A stretch of DNA of 20,018 nucleotides, taken from Clostridia bacterium. GTDB taxonomy: Bacteria > Bacillota > Clostridia > Oscillospirales > Acutalibacteraceae. Positions 8,428 to 15,857 of this stretch are shown here, piece after piece. The position numbers and the translations under genes are program-made. Numbering within the stretch: the first letter of the stretch is position 1; every line of letters starts with the position of its first letter. The stretch covers positions 1-20,018 of the forward strand of contig JAFVAZ010000005.1 of assembly GCA_017480265.1 (NCBI GenBank). The letters are read 5' to 3'. Below the pieces are notes generated by a model. The model was not told the origin of the DNA. It searched no databases and saw nothing but the letters and a program-made list of their open reading frames with translations.

Positions 8428-9148
8428 GAGGTTAACAACATTTATTTTGATAGGGGGGATAGGTATATCTTCTATTCAGCTGGGGTCGTTTGGCTTTTCA
8501 TCAGCTACGCATCAATTTACAACAACTAGAGGACTTGAGATTTGCACTCAAGTGATGAAAGAAACTGAGATTTTTTTTGATAGAGATGTTAGAAATAAGC
8601 TATTTGAATTTTGCACAAGGCCTGACGATGACGAGATAGAAGGTGCATTTAAGGTGCATTTTTATAATCCCGTAACCGAGAAAAACTTTAATGGCGAAGA
8701 AGATTCGGCATTACATCGGTTCAAAATGCATTATAACAATGCTCTAGATTTATATGAAAAAGGAAAGCTCATGGATTCGTTTGCTGAATTAGGCAGATCT
8801 TTGCACTTTTTAGAAGATATGAACACCCCTGTTCATACTAACAATCAAAGCTTTTTGGATTCTACTATTGATGTTTTTTTGCATACTTCATTTGAAAAAA
8901 GATGTGTAGAAATACAATCAGAAGTCGTCTCTGATATGCTTAGAAGAGAATTTGATTACTATAAAAATAATACACTCGACCAGATTGGTAAATCTAGCGC
9001 ATTTTTAGCTAATGATAATTTCTATGTACTTTACAAGAAAAAGCTAAAAAGAGATGTAATTGCAAAGAACTCGATAGAAAATGCTCAAAAGGCTGTGGCC
9101 GGAGTCTTGTGGAAATTTTTCTTGGACGTTCAAAAAACCAGTAAATAA
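8411..9148 (+). CDS. exported zinc-dependent phospholipase C-like protein
   Basis: Member of the zinc-dependent phospholipase C (alpha-toxin / Bacillus PC-PLC) and S1/P1 nuclease fold. The metal-ligand pattern is clear: H34 (ATHQFTTTRGLEI), Asp in RPDDDE (72-74), H83 (VHFYNP), H132 and D136 and H142 (GRSLHFLEDMNTPVH), H158 and E162 (FLHTSFE). These match H14, D55, H69, H118, D122, H128, H142 and E146 of PC-PLC in order and nearly in spacing. Residues 1-32 form a signal peptide with a basic start and hydrophobic core. The N-terminal Trp that is the ninth ligand in the classical enzymes is not visible: there is no Trp before H34. 245 residues, with no C-terminal C2-like membrane-binding domain as in alpha-toxin. 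The start has AAGGA 8 nt upstream. The strong promoter at 8257 should drive it. Likely hydrolyses a phosphodiester outside the cell; lipid or nucleic acid substrate unknown. Confidence 0.8.
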   Translation: MKNLFKRLTTFILIGGIGISSIQLGSFGFSSATHQFTTTRGLEICTQVMKETEIFFDRDVRNKLFEFCTRPDDDEIEGAFKVHFYNPVTEKNFNGEEDSALHRFKMHYNNALDLYEKGKLMDSFAELGRSLHFLEDMNTPVHTNNQSFLDSTIDVFLHTSFEKRCVEIQSEVVSDMLRREFDYYKNNTLDQIGKSSAFLANDNFYVLYKKKLKRDVIAKNSIENAQKAVAGVLWKFFLDVQKTSK

Positions 9149-9206
9149 AGAACGCCAAAGAATCAATTAAAAAATGATGATTAAAAGTATAGAAAGGATG
9201 AATTTA

Positions 9207-10307
9207 ATGAAAAAGGTATTATCTATAGTATTCTCATTTATATTAGCAATATGCAGTATTTCTTGTAATTCGTTTGCTAATAGTGAAGAAAGCTTCCCAA
9301 AGCTAATACTGGAAGACTTCACGAAGTTAATACAAGGGGACTTCATGAAGCTGGTACAAAATGAAAAAAAATGGGAAAACAAAGGCGAAAGAATAGTAAA
9401 CCTATCTTATGGAATGACGTACAATCTAAAATTTTATGTAAGTGAAGAGTATGAAGAAAATCAATCCGACAAAGATTCATACAAATGTAAGACCGTTGTT
9501 TTGACCGGAAAATTTTATGACGCAAATAAAAATAAATTAGACCTAGACCATTACTTAGAAGTTAAATTTAAGTTTGATGGAAATACAGCTATGATAGAAG
9601 ATCCGGAAAAAGATATAATAAGTATGCCTAAAATTAATGAGACTAAAAAATTAAGAACATCAGAGCAATTGGATATTTATACTGCACCAAATCAGTGCAT
9701 CTTGTCTAATAAAATAGAAATAAACAAAAAGAGAAAATGGTATGATCTCAGAAAAACTTGGAGAAACATAGATGATTTCCATGCAGACATCGTATGCTCA
9801 AATGATGGCAAGATTACTCTCAATTTTCAATCCATAGAAGACCTACCGGGGCAAGATTTCTCTATAAATCAAATTTCTGATGAAAGTACTAAATTAAGCC
9901 ACGGCGTAACAAGAAGAGTGGTTGTACTAGATAAAGTTTATAAGCAAGATAATGCAGAAAGTGATGCGTACGAGTATAAAACAAGAACTATAGAAATTAG
10001 TTATTTAAATAAAGACAATAAACTTTGTCTCAATTTGGGGATAGATGCTAACTTTAGATACAATAAAGCTACAAATGAAGTTGAATGCGTAAGCACAGCA
10101 TATAGAGAAACTGATTTAGATGATGATTGGGAAGTAGATTCTGCATTTTTTAGATCTGGCAATGAAACAAAAAATAAAGGTGGAGCATATGGCATTATAA
10201 ATATAGAAAATAGCTTAAGTTACTTAGGAGAAGAATTCGAAGAGAATATATCTATAAAATGCGATAAAAACGGTACTATAAGCAATGACGTCATTTTAAA
10301 AGAATAA
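9207..10307 (+). CDS. exported protein of unknown function with two diverged internal repeats
   Basis: No family recognised. The start at 9207 is chosen because AAAGGA lies 8 nt upstream and a good signal peptide follows (MKKVLSIVFSFILAICSIS); the frame is open to 9174. Cleavage could be after NSFA, or at the SISC cysteine as a weak lipobox. Residues ~32-55 contain an 8-residue tandem repeat (KLILEDFT, KLIQGDFM, KLVQNEKK). The rest is two homologous halves of about 140 residues: 66-208 and 229-363. Paired segments are LSYGMTYNL with LSHGVTRRV, DSYKCKTVVLTGKFYDANKNKL with DAYEYKTRTIEISYLNKDNKL, and IVCSNDGKITLN with ISIKCDKNGTIS. Alternating hydrophobic residues suggest beta-sandwich domains. 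It lies 58 bp after the phospholipase-like gene, same strand, probably the same transcript. A binding or structural role is possible, but no function is claimed. Confidence 0.75.
   Translation: MKKVLSIVFSFILAICSISCNSFANSEESFPKLILEDFTKLIQGDFMKLVQNEKKWENKGERIVNLSYGMTYNLKFYVSEEYEENQSDKDSYKCKTVVLTGKFYDANKNKLDLDHYLEVKFKFDGNTAMIEDPEKDIISMPKINETKKLRTSEQLDIYTAPNQCILSNKIEINKKRKWYDLRKTWRNIDDFHADIVCSNDGKITLNFQSIEDLPGQDFSINQISDESTKLSHGVTRRVVVLDKVYKQDNAESDAYEYKTRTIEISYLNKDNKLCLNLGIDANFRYNKATNEVECVSTAYRETDLDDDWEVDSAFFRSGNETKNKGGAYGIINIENSLSYLGEEFEENISIKCDKNGTISNDVILKE
9299..9370 (+). repeat. 24-bp tandem repeat, three units, inside the exported-protein gene
   Basis: Three adjoining 24-nt units (9299-9322, 9323-9346, 9347-9370) share the pattern AAGYTRRTACNRGRGGACTTCAY, with the third unit diverging in its second half. 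They encode the repeats KLILEDFT / KLIQGDFM / KLVQNEKK just after the signal peptide. Confidence 0.7.
10284..10295. repeat. palindrome AATGACGTCATT at the end of the exported-protein gene
   Basis: A perfect 12-bp palindrome covering codons near the C-terminus. Its TGACGTCA core recurs at 10441-10448. Confidence 0.45.
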
Positions 10308-10337
10308 CTACATAATTTAAAATTCCAAATATTTTAT

Positions 10338-10366
10338 AAGGAGGCTACAAATTTTGTAGCCTCCTT
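10338..10366. terminator. hairpin between convergent genes, probable bidirectional terminator
   Basis: AAGGAGGCTAC and GTAGCCTCCTT pair perfectly (11 bp, extendable to 14) around an AAATTTT loop. This stem is much richer in GC than its surroundings. It lies 30 nt after the stop of the plus-strand exported-protein gene and 106 nt after the end of the minus-strand peptidase gene. The T-tract is poor on both sides (GTCCTGAACATTTT on plus), so termination strength is uncertain. Confidence 0.65.
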
Positions 10367-10438
10367 GTCCTGAACATTTTCAAAATTTTATCTCTCTTTA
10401 TTTTTGACTTTTAATAAGTCTCTTCTTTTTATTCTTAT

Positions 10439-10450
10439 TATGACGTCATA
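10439..10450. repeat. palindrome TATGACGTCATA in the convergent intergenic region
   Basis: A perfect 12-bp palindrome with the same TGACGTCA core as 10284-10295, 22 nt downstream of the peptidase gene's stop codon (minus-strand direction). The rest of 10380-10472 is T-rich on plus and holds nothing else I recognise. Confidence 0.45.
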
Positions 10451-10472
10451 GGTATTAATTTTAAACTAGAAA

Positions 10473-11567
10473 TCATATTATTATTAGCTCTTTTGTGATA
10501 TTTGTAAAATTATCGTAGCCTTCACTTTGCACTAATACCATATCTTCTGTCCTTATCCCAAATTTACCCTCTATGTAAATCCCGGGCTCTATGGTTACTA
10601 CCATTGATTTTTGCAAGATCTGCTCAGATTTATATGATAAAGTAGGTCCCTCGTGTACATCTAACCCTACACCATGGCCTAAAGCATGCCCGAATTTTCC
10701 TTTATACTCACTTTTTTCTATTACATCTCTTGCCACTGCATCTATATCTTTGCACTTTATTCCGCATCTCACGCAATTTAGAGCTTTATTTTGAGCCTTT
10801 AAGACGATATCGTATGCCGTTCGTTGCTCCTGTGTGGCAGTAGTTACGGCGAGGGTTCTCGTCATGTCGCTGCAATAACCTTCAAAATTTGCTCCCATAT
10901 CTATAAGTAAAAAATCGCCTTTTTCTATTTTTTTGTTGCTTGGCGTACCGTGTGGCAATGAAGAATTTTCACCGCTTACTACTATCGTATCAAACGCCGC
11001 ACACATAGCGCCATTTTTTATCATGATATAATCTAATCTCGCAGCAATCTCCTTTTCTGTCATACCTATTTTTATTTCGTTTATTACTCTATTAAATGCC
11101 AGTTCTGCAATTTCTTGCGCTGTTTTTATCTTCTTTATTTCACTCTGCGTTTTTATCATTCTTAAATCATTAATTGCAGGGCTCAATATATTCTCTTCAA
11201 GTAAATTAACGTTTAAATTATTCAAAAATCTCCTGCACCTTTTGTACTTTGATAGACTGACAAACTCATTTTCAATTAAAGCATTTTTTATTTCGTGTTT
11301 TTTTAAAATTTTGCGTAAAGACTCAAAAACGTCGGTTATTAGAGTAACTTGTAAATGCTTGACTACTTTGCGGGCTACCTCAAAATATCTAAAATCTATC
11401 AAAAGATACGCACTCGCCTTTGTTATAACGACAGTGCCATCTGTAGAATTTAACCCTGAAAAGTACAGCCGATTATTTTTAGAAGTAACAATCAATGCCG
11501 TATCTTTTAAGTCCAGTCCATATTTTGCTTCTATCTGATTTATAAGTGAATTAATCTTCTCTTCCAT
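10473..11567 (-). CDS. M24-family aminopeptidase (Xaa-Pro peptidase type)
   Basis: A cytosolic metallopeptidase of the pita-bread fold, likely removing residues ahead of proline or cleaving Xaa-Pro dipeptides. Residues 1-130 form the creatinase-like N-terminal domain and 140-364 the catalytic domain. All five metal ligands are visible: D223 (LLIDMGANFEGY), D234 (CSDMTRT), H298 (GHALGHGVGLDVHEGP), E327 (TIEPGIY) and E341 (IRTEDMV). Additional catalytic His candidates are H206 (LPHGTPS) and H305. 364 residues, normal for the Bacillota ypdF/pepQ-like group; aminopeptidase and prolidase cannot be told apart by sequence alone. The ATG has GGAGGAGGG about 7 nt upstream. It lies 56 bp after the rhamnose-operon glycosyltransferase on the same strand and may be cotranscribed, though no functional link is evident. 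Confidence 0.9.
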   Translation of the reverse strand: MEEKINSLINQIEAKYGLDLKDTALIVTSKNNRLYFSGLNSTDGTVVITKASAYLLIDFRYFEVARKVVKHLQVTLITDVFESLRKILKKHEIKNALIENEFVSLSKYKRCRRFLNNLNVNLLEENILSPAINDLRMIKTQSEIKKIKTAQEIAELAFNRVINEIKIGMTEKEIAARLDYIMIKNGAMCAAFDTIVVSGENSSLPHGTPSNKKIEKGDFLLIDMGANFEGYCSDMTRTLAVTTATQEQRTAYDIVLKAQNKALNCVRCGIKCKDIDAVARDVIEKSEYKGKFGHALGHGVGLDVHEGPTLSYKSEQILQKSMVVTIEPGIYIEGKFGIRTEDMVLVQSEGYDNFTNITKELIII

Positions 11568-11623
11568 GTGTTCTCCCTCCTCCTTTATTTAATGCACTAA
11601 TAAAAAGTTTACTTTCCCGGATT

Positions 11624-12334
11624 TTACCGTGATTTCATTAAACCTTTGATGATGTTATATCTCCACCTAAGCATGGTACGAAAATCTGCCCGCTCCAAAC
11701 TGCTGATATTTCCTCTGTGCCTCCTATAAATTACTAAGGCTTCATCCAAGAATTTTACTTTTCCATACTTTTCTGCAATTAATCCTATCCATTGGTCATG
11801 CATAGGGATATCGGAAGGGAAAGGTAAAATTTCTCCTTTTAAACTTCCCTTAAATGCCATACAACAGCCCATGTAAGAATTTTTTAAAATATTTCTCAAA
11901 ATGCCAGGTTTGCTACCTTTTAATCTAAAAAAAGACTCGCAGGTTACTTTTAAGTTTTCATCCGCTACTTTGGCATCATGCAATACCAGATCTATATCTT
12001 CATTTTTTAAGCAATCTTTTACCTTTGAGACTTTTCCTGCCAGCCATATATCATCTTGGTCACTCAAAAAAATATAGTCTCCAGTACAATTTAAGATAGC
12101 TTTTTCGAAATTCTTAATAGCTCCTGCATTTGCTCCTTCTATAACCTTCACGCGATTATCTTTTTTCGCATATTCCTGCAATATCTCTAGTGAATCATCG
12201 GAGCTTGCATCTATAGATGCAATTATTTCATCGCATTTATCAAGTTGAACTAAGATCGAATCTAGCTGCTCATTTAAATATTCTCCACCGTTAAAAATAG
12301 CTATCGCCACCGAAACCTTATGTGTTTTAGCCAT
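11624..12334 (-). CDS. family 2 glycosyltransferase, probable rhamnosyltransferase
   Basis: A GT-A fold enzyme that transfers a sugar from a nucleotide sugar to a growing polysaccharide. Seen: the N-terminal KVSVAIAIFNGGEYLNEQL segment, the IIASIDASSDDS nucleotide-binding region, the metal-binding LSDQDDIW motif at ~92-99, and a C-terminal YRRHRGNIS segment common in rhamnosyltransferase-like members. 236 residues, short but complete, with no membrane helix. It starts 3 bp after the rfbC stop, with GAAGG about 7 nt before the ATG and overlapping the end of rfbC, so translation is probably coupled. Position at the end of the dTDP-rhamnose genes suggests dTDP-L-rhamnose as donor; this is inference. 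Confidence 0.88.
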   Translation of the reverse strand: MAKTHKVSVAIAIFNGGEYLNEQLDSILVQLDKCDEIIASIDASSDDSLEILQEYAKKDNRVKVIEGANAGAIKNFEKAILNCTGDYIFLSDQDDIWLAGKVSKVKDCLKNEDIDLVLHDAKVADENLKVTCESFFRLKGSKPGILRNILKNSYMGCCMAFKGSLKGEILPFPSDIPMHDQWIGLIAEKYGKVKFLDEALVIYRRHRGNISSLERADFRTMLRWRYNIIKGLMKSR

Positions 12335-12337
12335 ATC

Positions 12338-12901
12338 TCAACCTTCTGTAATCTCTGTATAAAATTTAAAGGTTTGTTGGTTCTTATCCTTTTCAGATAA
12401 TAAAATTTCCATGTCGCTTTCAATCGGCCAATCTATGCCGATATCTTTATCATTCCAAATTATCCCTGAATCATCTTCCGGATGATAAAAATCTGTACAT
12501 TTATAAACAAACTCTGCTATATCAGACAAAACTAAAAATCCATGTGCGAAACCTTCCGGTATGTAAAATTGACGCTTGTTTTCATCCGTTAAAGTAACGC
12601 CTACCCATTTGCCATATGTTTCGCTGCCTTTTCTTAAATCAACTGCTACATCAAAGACTTTCCCTTTTATTACTCTTACCAATTTACCTTGCGGATAGCT
12701 TTTTTGGAAGTGTAGGCCTCTTAAAACCCCTCTCTTGGAGCATGACTGATTATCTTGCACAAACTTCATATCTAGGCCGGCTTCCTTGAAAGCTTCATAA
12801 TTATAAGTTTCCATAAAATAACCTCGGTTATCTCCGAAGACTTGCGGCTCTATAATATAAACATCTTTTATTTCGGTCTCTATAAATTTAAATTTAGACA
12901 T
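12338..12901 (-). CDS. rfbC: dTDP-4-dehydrorhamnose 3,5-epimerase
   Basis: Third step of dTDP-L-rhamnose synthesis: epimerises C3 and C5 of dTDP-4-keto-6-deoxyglucose. A cupin fold of 187 residues, the usual length. Family motifs are plain: VFGDNRGYFMETY at ~21-33, FVQDNQSCSKRGVLRGLHFQ with the catalytic His at the end, VIKGKVFDVAVDLRKGS, YIPEGFAHGFLVLSD, and YKCTDFYHPEDDSGI containing the catalytic Tyr. It follows rfbB after 27 bp, with a GGAG-type SD before the ATG, and precedes a glycosyltransferase by 3 bp. Stop codon TGA. Confidence 0.97.
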   Translation of the reverse strand: MSKFKFIETEIKDVYIIEPQVFGDNRGYFMETYNYEAFKEAGLDMKFVQDNQSCSKRGVLRGLHFQKSYPQGKLVRVIKGKVFDVAVDLRKGSETYGKWVGVTLTDENKRQFYIPEGFAHGFLVLSDIAEFVYKCTDFYHPEDDSGIIWNDKDIGIDWPIESDMEILLSEKDKNQQTFKFYTEITEG

Positions 12902-12928
12902 TTTTGCCTTCTTTCTCCTTGCAAATAG

Positions 12929-13987
12929 CTAATTGATTCCGTACATTTTTTCATAATAATCTTTATACTGTCCGTTTGTCACGCTTTTTATCCATTCTTT
13001 ATTATTCAAATACCAGTTTATGGTCTTTTTAATACCAACTTCAAAGCTAGTTTCCGGATACCAGCCCAGGTCATTTTTTATTTTTTCAGGATCTATCCCA
13101 TATCGCCTATCGTGACCTTTTCTATCTTTTACGTAAGTTATCAGGGTATCATCCACTTCTTTATCAACATTTTCATTGATATATTCAATTATCGTCTTCA
13201 CAATGGTCACATTCATTCTTTCATTGTGTCCGCCTATATTATAAACTTCGCCTATTTTGCCGGACCTGATGACCATATCTATTGCCTTGCAATGATCCTC
13301 TACATACAGCCAATCTCTAATATTTAGGCCATCTCCATAAATTGGTAAATCCCTATGGTGCAAAGCGTTATTAATAATAAGCGGGATAAGCTTTTCCGGA
13401 AATTGATAGGGACCATAATTATTGGAGCATCTTGTAATATTGATAGGTAACTTAAATGTATCAAAGTAAGCTTTAACCAGCATATCGGCAGAAGCCTTAC
13501 TTGCAGAATATGGACTATGCGGGCAAAGCGGAGTGCTTTCCGTAAAAAAGCCTTCTGCTCCCAGCGAGCCATATACTTCATCTGTAGATACTTGCAGAAA
13601 TTTGCAGCCATTTTTATATTCATCTTCTCCTGCTTGCCAAAATTCTTTAGCTACATTCAAAAGATTCACAGTACCTTTTACGTTTGTTTCCACAAAGATC
13701 TCTGGATCGCTAATGCTCCTATCTACATGGCTCTCCGCTGCAAAGTTCACCACGTAATCTATATCATTCTTTTCAAATATCCGCGACATGGCTTCTTTAT
13801 CGCAAATATTTGCCTTGACAAAAGTATAATTAGGGTTCCCCTCTATAGATTTTAAATTTTCAAGATTGCCTGCATATGTAAGGCTGTCAACGTTAATAAT
13901 CTTTGCATCGTTATATCTTTTTAGCATATAATGGACGAAATTTGAGCCGATAAAGCCCGCTCCACCTGTCACTAAATATGTCTTCAT
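12929..13987 (-). CDS. rfbB: dTDP-glucose 4,6-dehydratase
   Basis: Second step of dTDP-L-rhamnose synthesis: converts dTDP-glucose to dTDP-4-keto-6-deoxyglucose using bound NAD+. Extended short-chain dehydrogenase of 352 residues. Seen: the NAD-binding TGGAGFIGSNF near the start, NFAAESHVDRSI at ~81-92, the VSTDEVYG segment with the catalytic Thr/Asp/Glu, YSASKASAD with the catalytic Tyr-x3-Lys, and RCSNNYGPYQFPEKLIP. AAGGAG lies 8 nt before the ATG. It sits 28 bp after rfbD and 27 bp before rfbC in one operon. Stop codon TAG. Confidence 0.97.
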   Translation of the reverse strand: MKTYLVTGGAGFIGSNFVHYMLKRYNDAKIINVDSLTYAGNLENLKSIEGNPNYTFVKANICDKEAMSRIFEKNDIDYVVNFAAESHVDRSISDPEIFVETNVKGTVNLLNVAKEFWQAGEDEYKNGCKFLQVSTDEVYGSLGAEGFFTESTPLCPHSPYSASKASADMLVKAYFDTFKLPINITRCSNNYGPYQFPEKLIPLIINNALHHRDLPIYGDGLNIRDWLYVEDHCKAIDMVIRSGKIGEVYNIGGHNERMNVTIVKTIIEYINENVDKEVDDTLITYVKDRKGHDRRYGIDPEKIKNDLGWYPETSFEVGIKKTINWYLNNKEWIKSVTNGQYKDYYEKMYGIN

Positions 13988-14015
13988 AAAAGTCTCCTTA
14001 CTTTAATAAAATCTT

Positions 14016-14891
14016 TTATATTTTCTTTATAAAACTCTCTAGGGCATCCTGCCATATTCTCATTTTGTTCCCTACCGTAGACTTTAGCATTAAGTTATTA
14101 AGAGAAGAAAAACCAGGCCTTTTAGCCGGTCTAGGGAACTCACCCGTGGGGCATGGTATCACTTCGCAATCCAATGAAGCTAATCTCATTATCTCTTTTG
14201 CAAAATCATACCATGAGCACTCCCCTTCCCCCGTGCAATGATAAATCCCATATTGCTCCGTCTGTGCTACCTTCAAGATATGATAAGCTAAGTCGTTTGC
14301 ATAGGTTGGGTTCCCTTTTTGATCATTAACCACTTTTATGGATGATTTTTCTTTCCCCAACTTTATCATAGTTTTTACAAAGTTCTCCCCTACCCTGCTG
14401 TACAGCCAAGCCGTCCTTATAATAAAATATTTACAGGTATTTTCCCTCACATAAAATTCCCCTAAAAGCTTAGATTTGCCATAAATGCTCTGCGGATTGC
14501 ATGCATCCCACTCGCAATATGCAATTTCTTCATCTCCTGAAAATACATAGTCCGTAGAAATATGCACCAACTTTGCACCGACTTTTTCGCAAGCTATGCT
14601 CAGGTTTTTGGGCCCTAGCGCATTTACTTTCATGGCAAGTTCTAGGTTTGTCTCGCATGCATCTACATTCGTCATGGCCGCACAATTGATGAGTATATCC
14701 GGCTTTTTCCTTGTAATAAACTCCCCTACTGCTTTTTCGTTTGTAATATCAAGTTTATCTATGTCTACGCAGATCAGGTCGCTGTATTTATAAATCGGAT
14801 CAATCTTGCCGATCTCGCATTCTCCTGCTCTTATAATACCTATTATCTCGCTAGCCAATTGTCCCTTAGCTCCTGTTATCATGATCCGCAT
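14016..14891 (-). CDS. rfbD: dTDP-4-dehydrorhamnose reductase
   Basis: Last step of dTDP-L-rhamnose synthesis: NAD(P)H reduction of the C4 keto group. 291 residues, typical length. Seen: the MITGAKGQLASEI nucleotide-binding start, NCAAMTNVDACE, the HISTDYVFSGDEE segment with the catalytic Thr, and SIYGKSKLLGE with Tyr-x3-Lys. Also present are the substrate-side segments TAWLYSRVGENFV, the GIYHCTGEGECSWYDFA region and RPAKRPGFSSLNN. It lies 27 bp after rfbA. The region before the ATG is AAGGAAGG-rich. Confidence 0.96.
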   Translation of the reverse strand: MRIMITGAKGQLASEIIGIIRAGECEIGKIDPIYKYSDLICVDIDKLDITNEKAVGEFITRKKPDILINCAAMTNVDACETNLELAMKVNALGPKNLSIACEKVGAKLVHISTDYVFSGDEEIAYCEWDACNPQSIYGKSKLLGEFYVRENTCKYFIIRTAWLYSRVGENFVKTMIKLGKEKSSIKVVNDQKGNPTYANDLAYHILKVAQTEQYGIYHCTGEGECSWYDFAKEIMRLASLDCEVIPCPTGEFPRPAKRPGFSSLNNLMLKSTVGNKMRIWQDALESFIKKI

Positions 14892-14918
14892 AGTTTCATG
14901 ATCCTTCCTTTTAATCGT

Positions 14919-15788
14919 TTAATTTTCATCTGCTACTTTAAATAAATACTGACCATATTCTGTTTTTTTCAGCTTTTGCGCTATCTTTAGGAGTTTCTCC
15001 CTGTTTATAAATTTATTCCGATATGCTATCTCTTCTATACAGGCCACATAAAGCCCCTGCCGAGTTTGCACTGTTTCTACAAAATTTGCCGCTGCCAGCA
15101 TTGCCCTGTGCGTCCCTGTATCCAGCCAAGCCATCCCTCTTCCAAAAAGCTCTACCTTTAGTTTGCCTTTCTTTAGATATTCGTTATTTACAGAGGTTAT
15201 CTCAAGCTCTCCTCTTGCCGATGGCTTTACTTTTTTGGCAATTTCTACAACATCATTATCATAAAAGTAAAGACCCGGTATAGCGTAATCCGATTTAGGA
15301 TTTTGCGGTTTTTCTTCTATAGATAACACATTCCAATCATCATCAAACTCCACTACCCCAAAATCTTTAGGATTGCTCACATGATACCCAAATATAGTCG
15401 CTCCACTTTTGCGGTTTGCTGCACTCTGGAGCCTTTCTGTAAAGCCATATCCATGGAATATATTATCTCCCAAAACCAAGCATACGCTGTCATCTCCTAT
15501 GAAGTCTGCGCCTAAAATAAAAGCATCTGCTAGCCCTCTAGGTTCAGTTTGTACAGCATAGCTAAAGTGCACCCCTAGCTGCTCCCCTGTCCCAAATAAT
15601 TCCCTATAAGCAGGGTAGTCCCTGGGCGTAGAGATTATCAATATATCTTTAATCCCTGCTAACATCAAAGTCGATAATGGATAATAAATCATGGGCTTGT
15701 CGTATATAGTTAAAATCTGCTTAGAAACGCACAAAGTTGAAGGATACAATCTTGTCCCAGAACCTCCTGCCAAAATAATGCCTTTCAT
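14919..15788 (-). CDS. rfbA: glucose-1-phosphate thymidylyltransferase
   Basis: First step of dTDP-L-rhamnose synthesis: joins dTTP and glucose-1-phosphate to dTDP-glucose. 289 residues, typical length. Seen: the nucleotide-binding GGSGTRLYPSTLCVSKQ loop at 8-24, YDKPMIYYPLSTLMLAGI, the Mg-binding LVLGDNIFHG with its Asp, FGVVEFDDDWNVLSIEEKP, and GMAWLDTGTHRAM near the C-terminus. A GGAGG-type SD precedes the ATG. First gene of the rfb operon. The 69 bp between it and the upstream glycosyltransferase are very AT-rich and may hold a promoter, but no convincing -35/-10 pair was found. Confidence 0.97.
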   Translation of the reverse strand: MKGIILAGGSGTRLYPSTLCVSKQILTIYDKPMIYYPLSTLMLAGIKDILIISTPRDYPAYRELFGTGEQLGVHFSYAVQTEPRGLADAFILGADFIGDDSVCLVLGDNIFHGYGFTERLQSAANRKSGATIFGYHVSNPKDFGVVEFDDDWNVLSIEEKPQNPKSDYAIPGLYFYDNDVVEIAKKVKPSARGELEITSVNNEYLKKGKLKVELFGRGMAWLDTGTHRAMLAAANFVETVQTRQGLYVACIEEIAYRNKFINREKLLKIAQKLKKTEYGQYLFKVADEN

Positions 15789-15857
15789 TTTCCAGCCTCC
15801 ATTTAACTTTGATCTTACATTTCTATTTTATGTATAAATTTAAATTACAATATGTAT

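Noticed and set aside
10338..10366. Hairpin containing AAGGAGG as an SD-sequestering riboswitch
   Set aside because: No gene starts just downstream on either strand, and it lies between convergent gene ends, so a terminator is the simpler reading.
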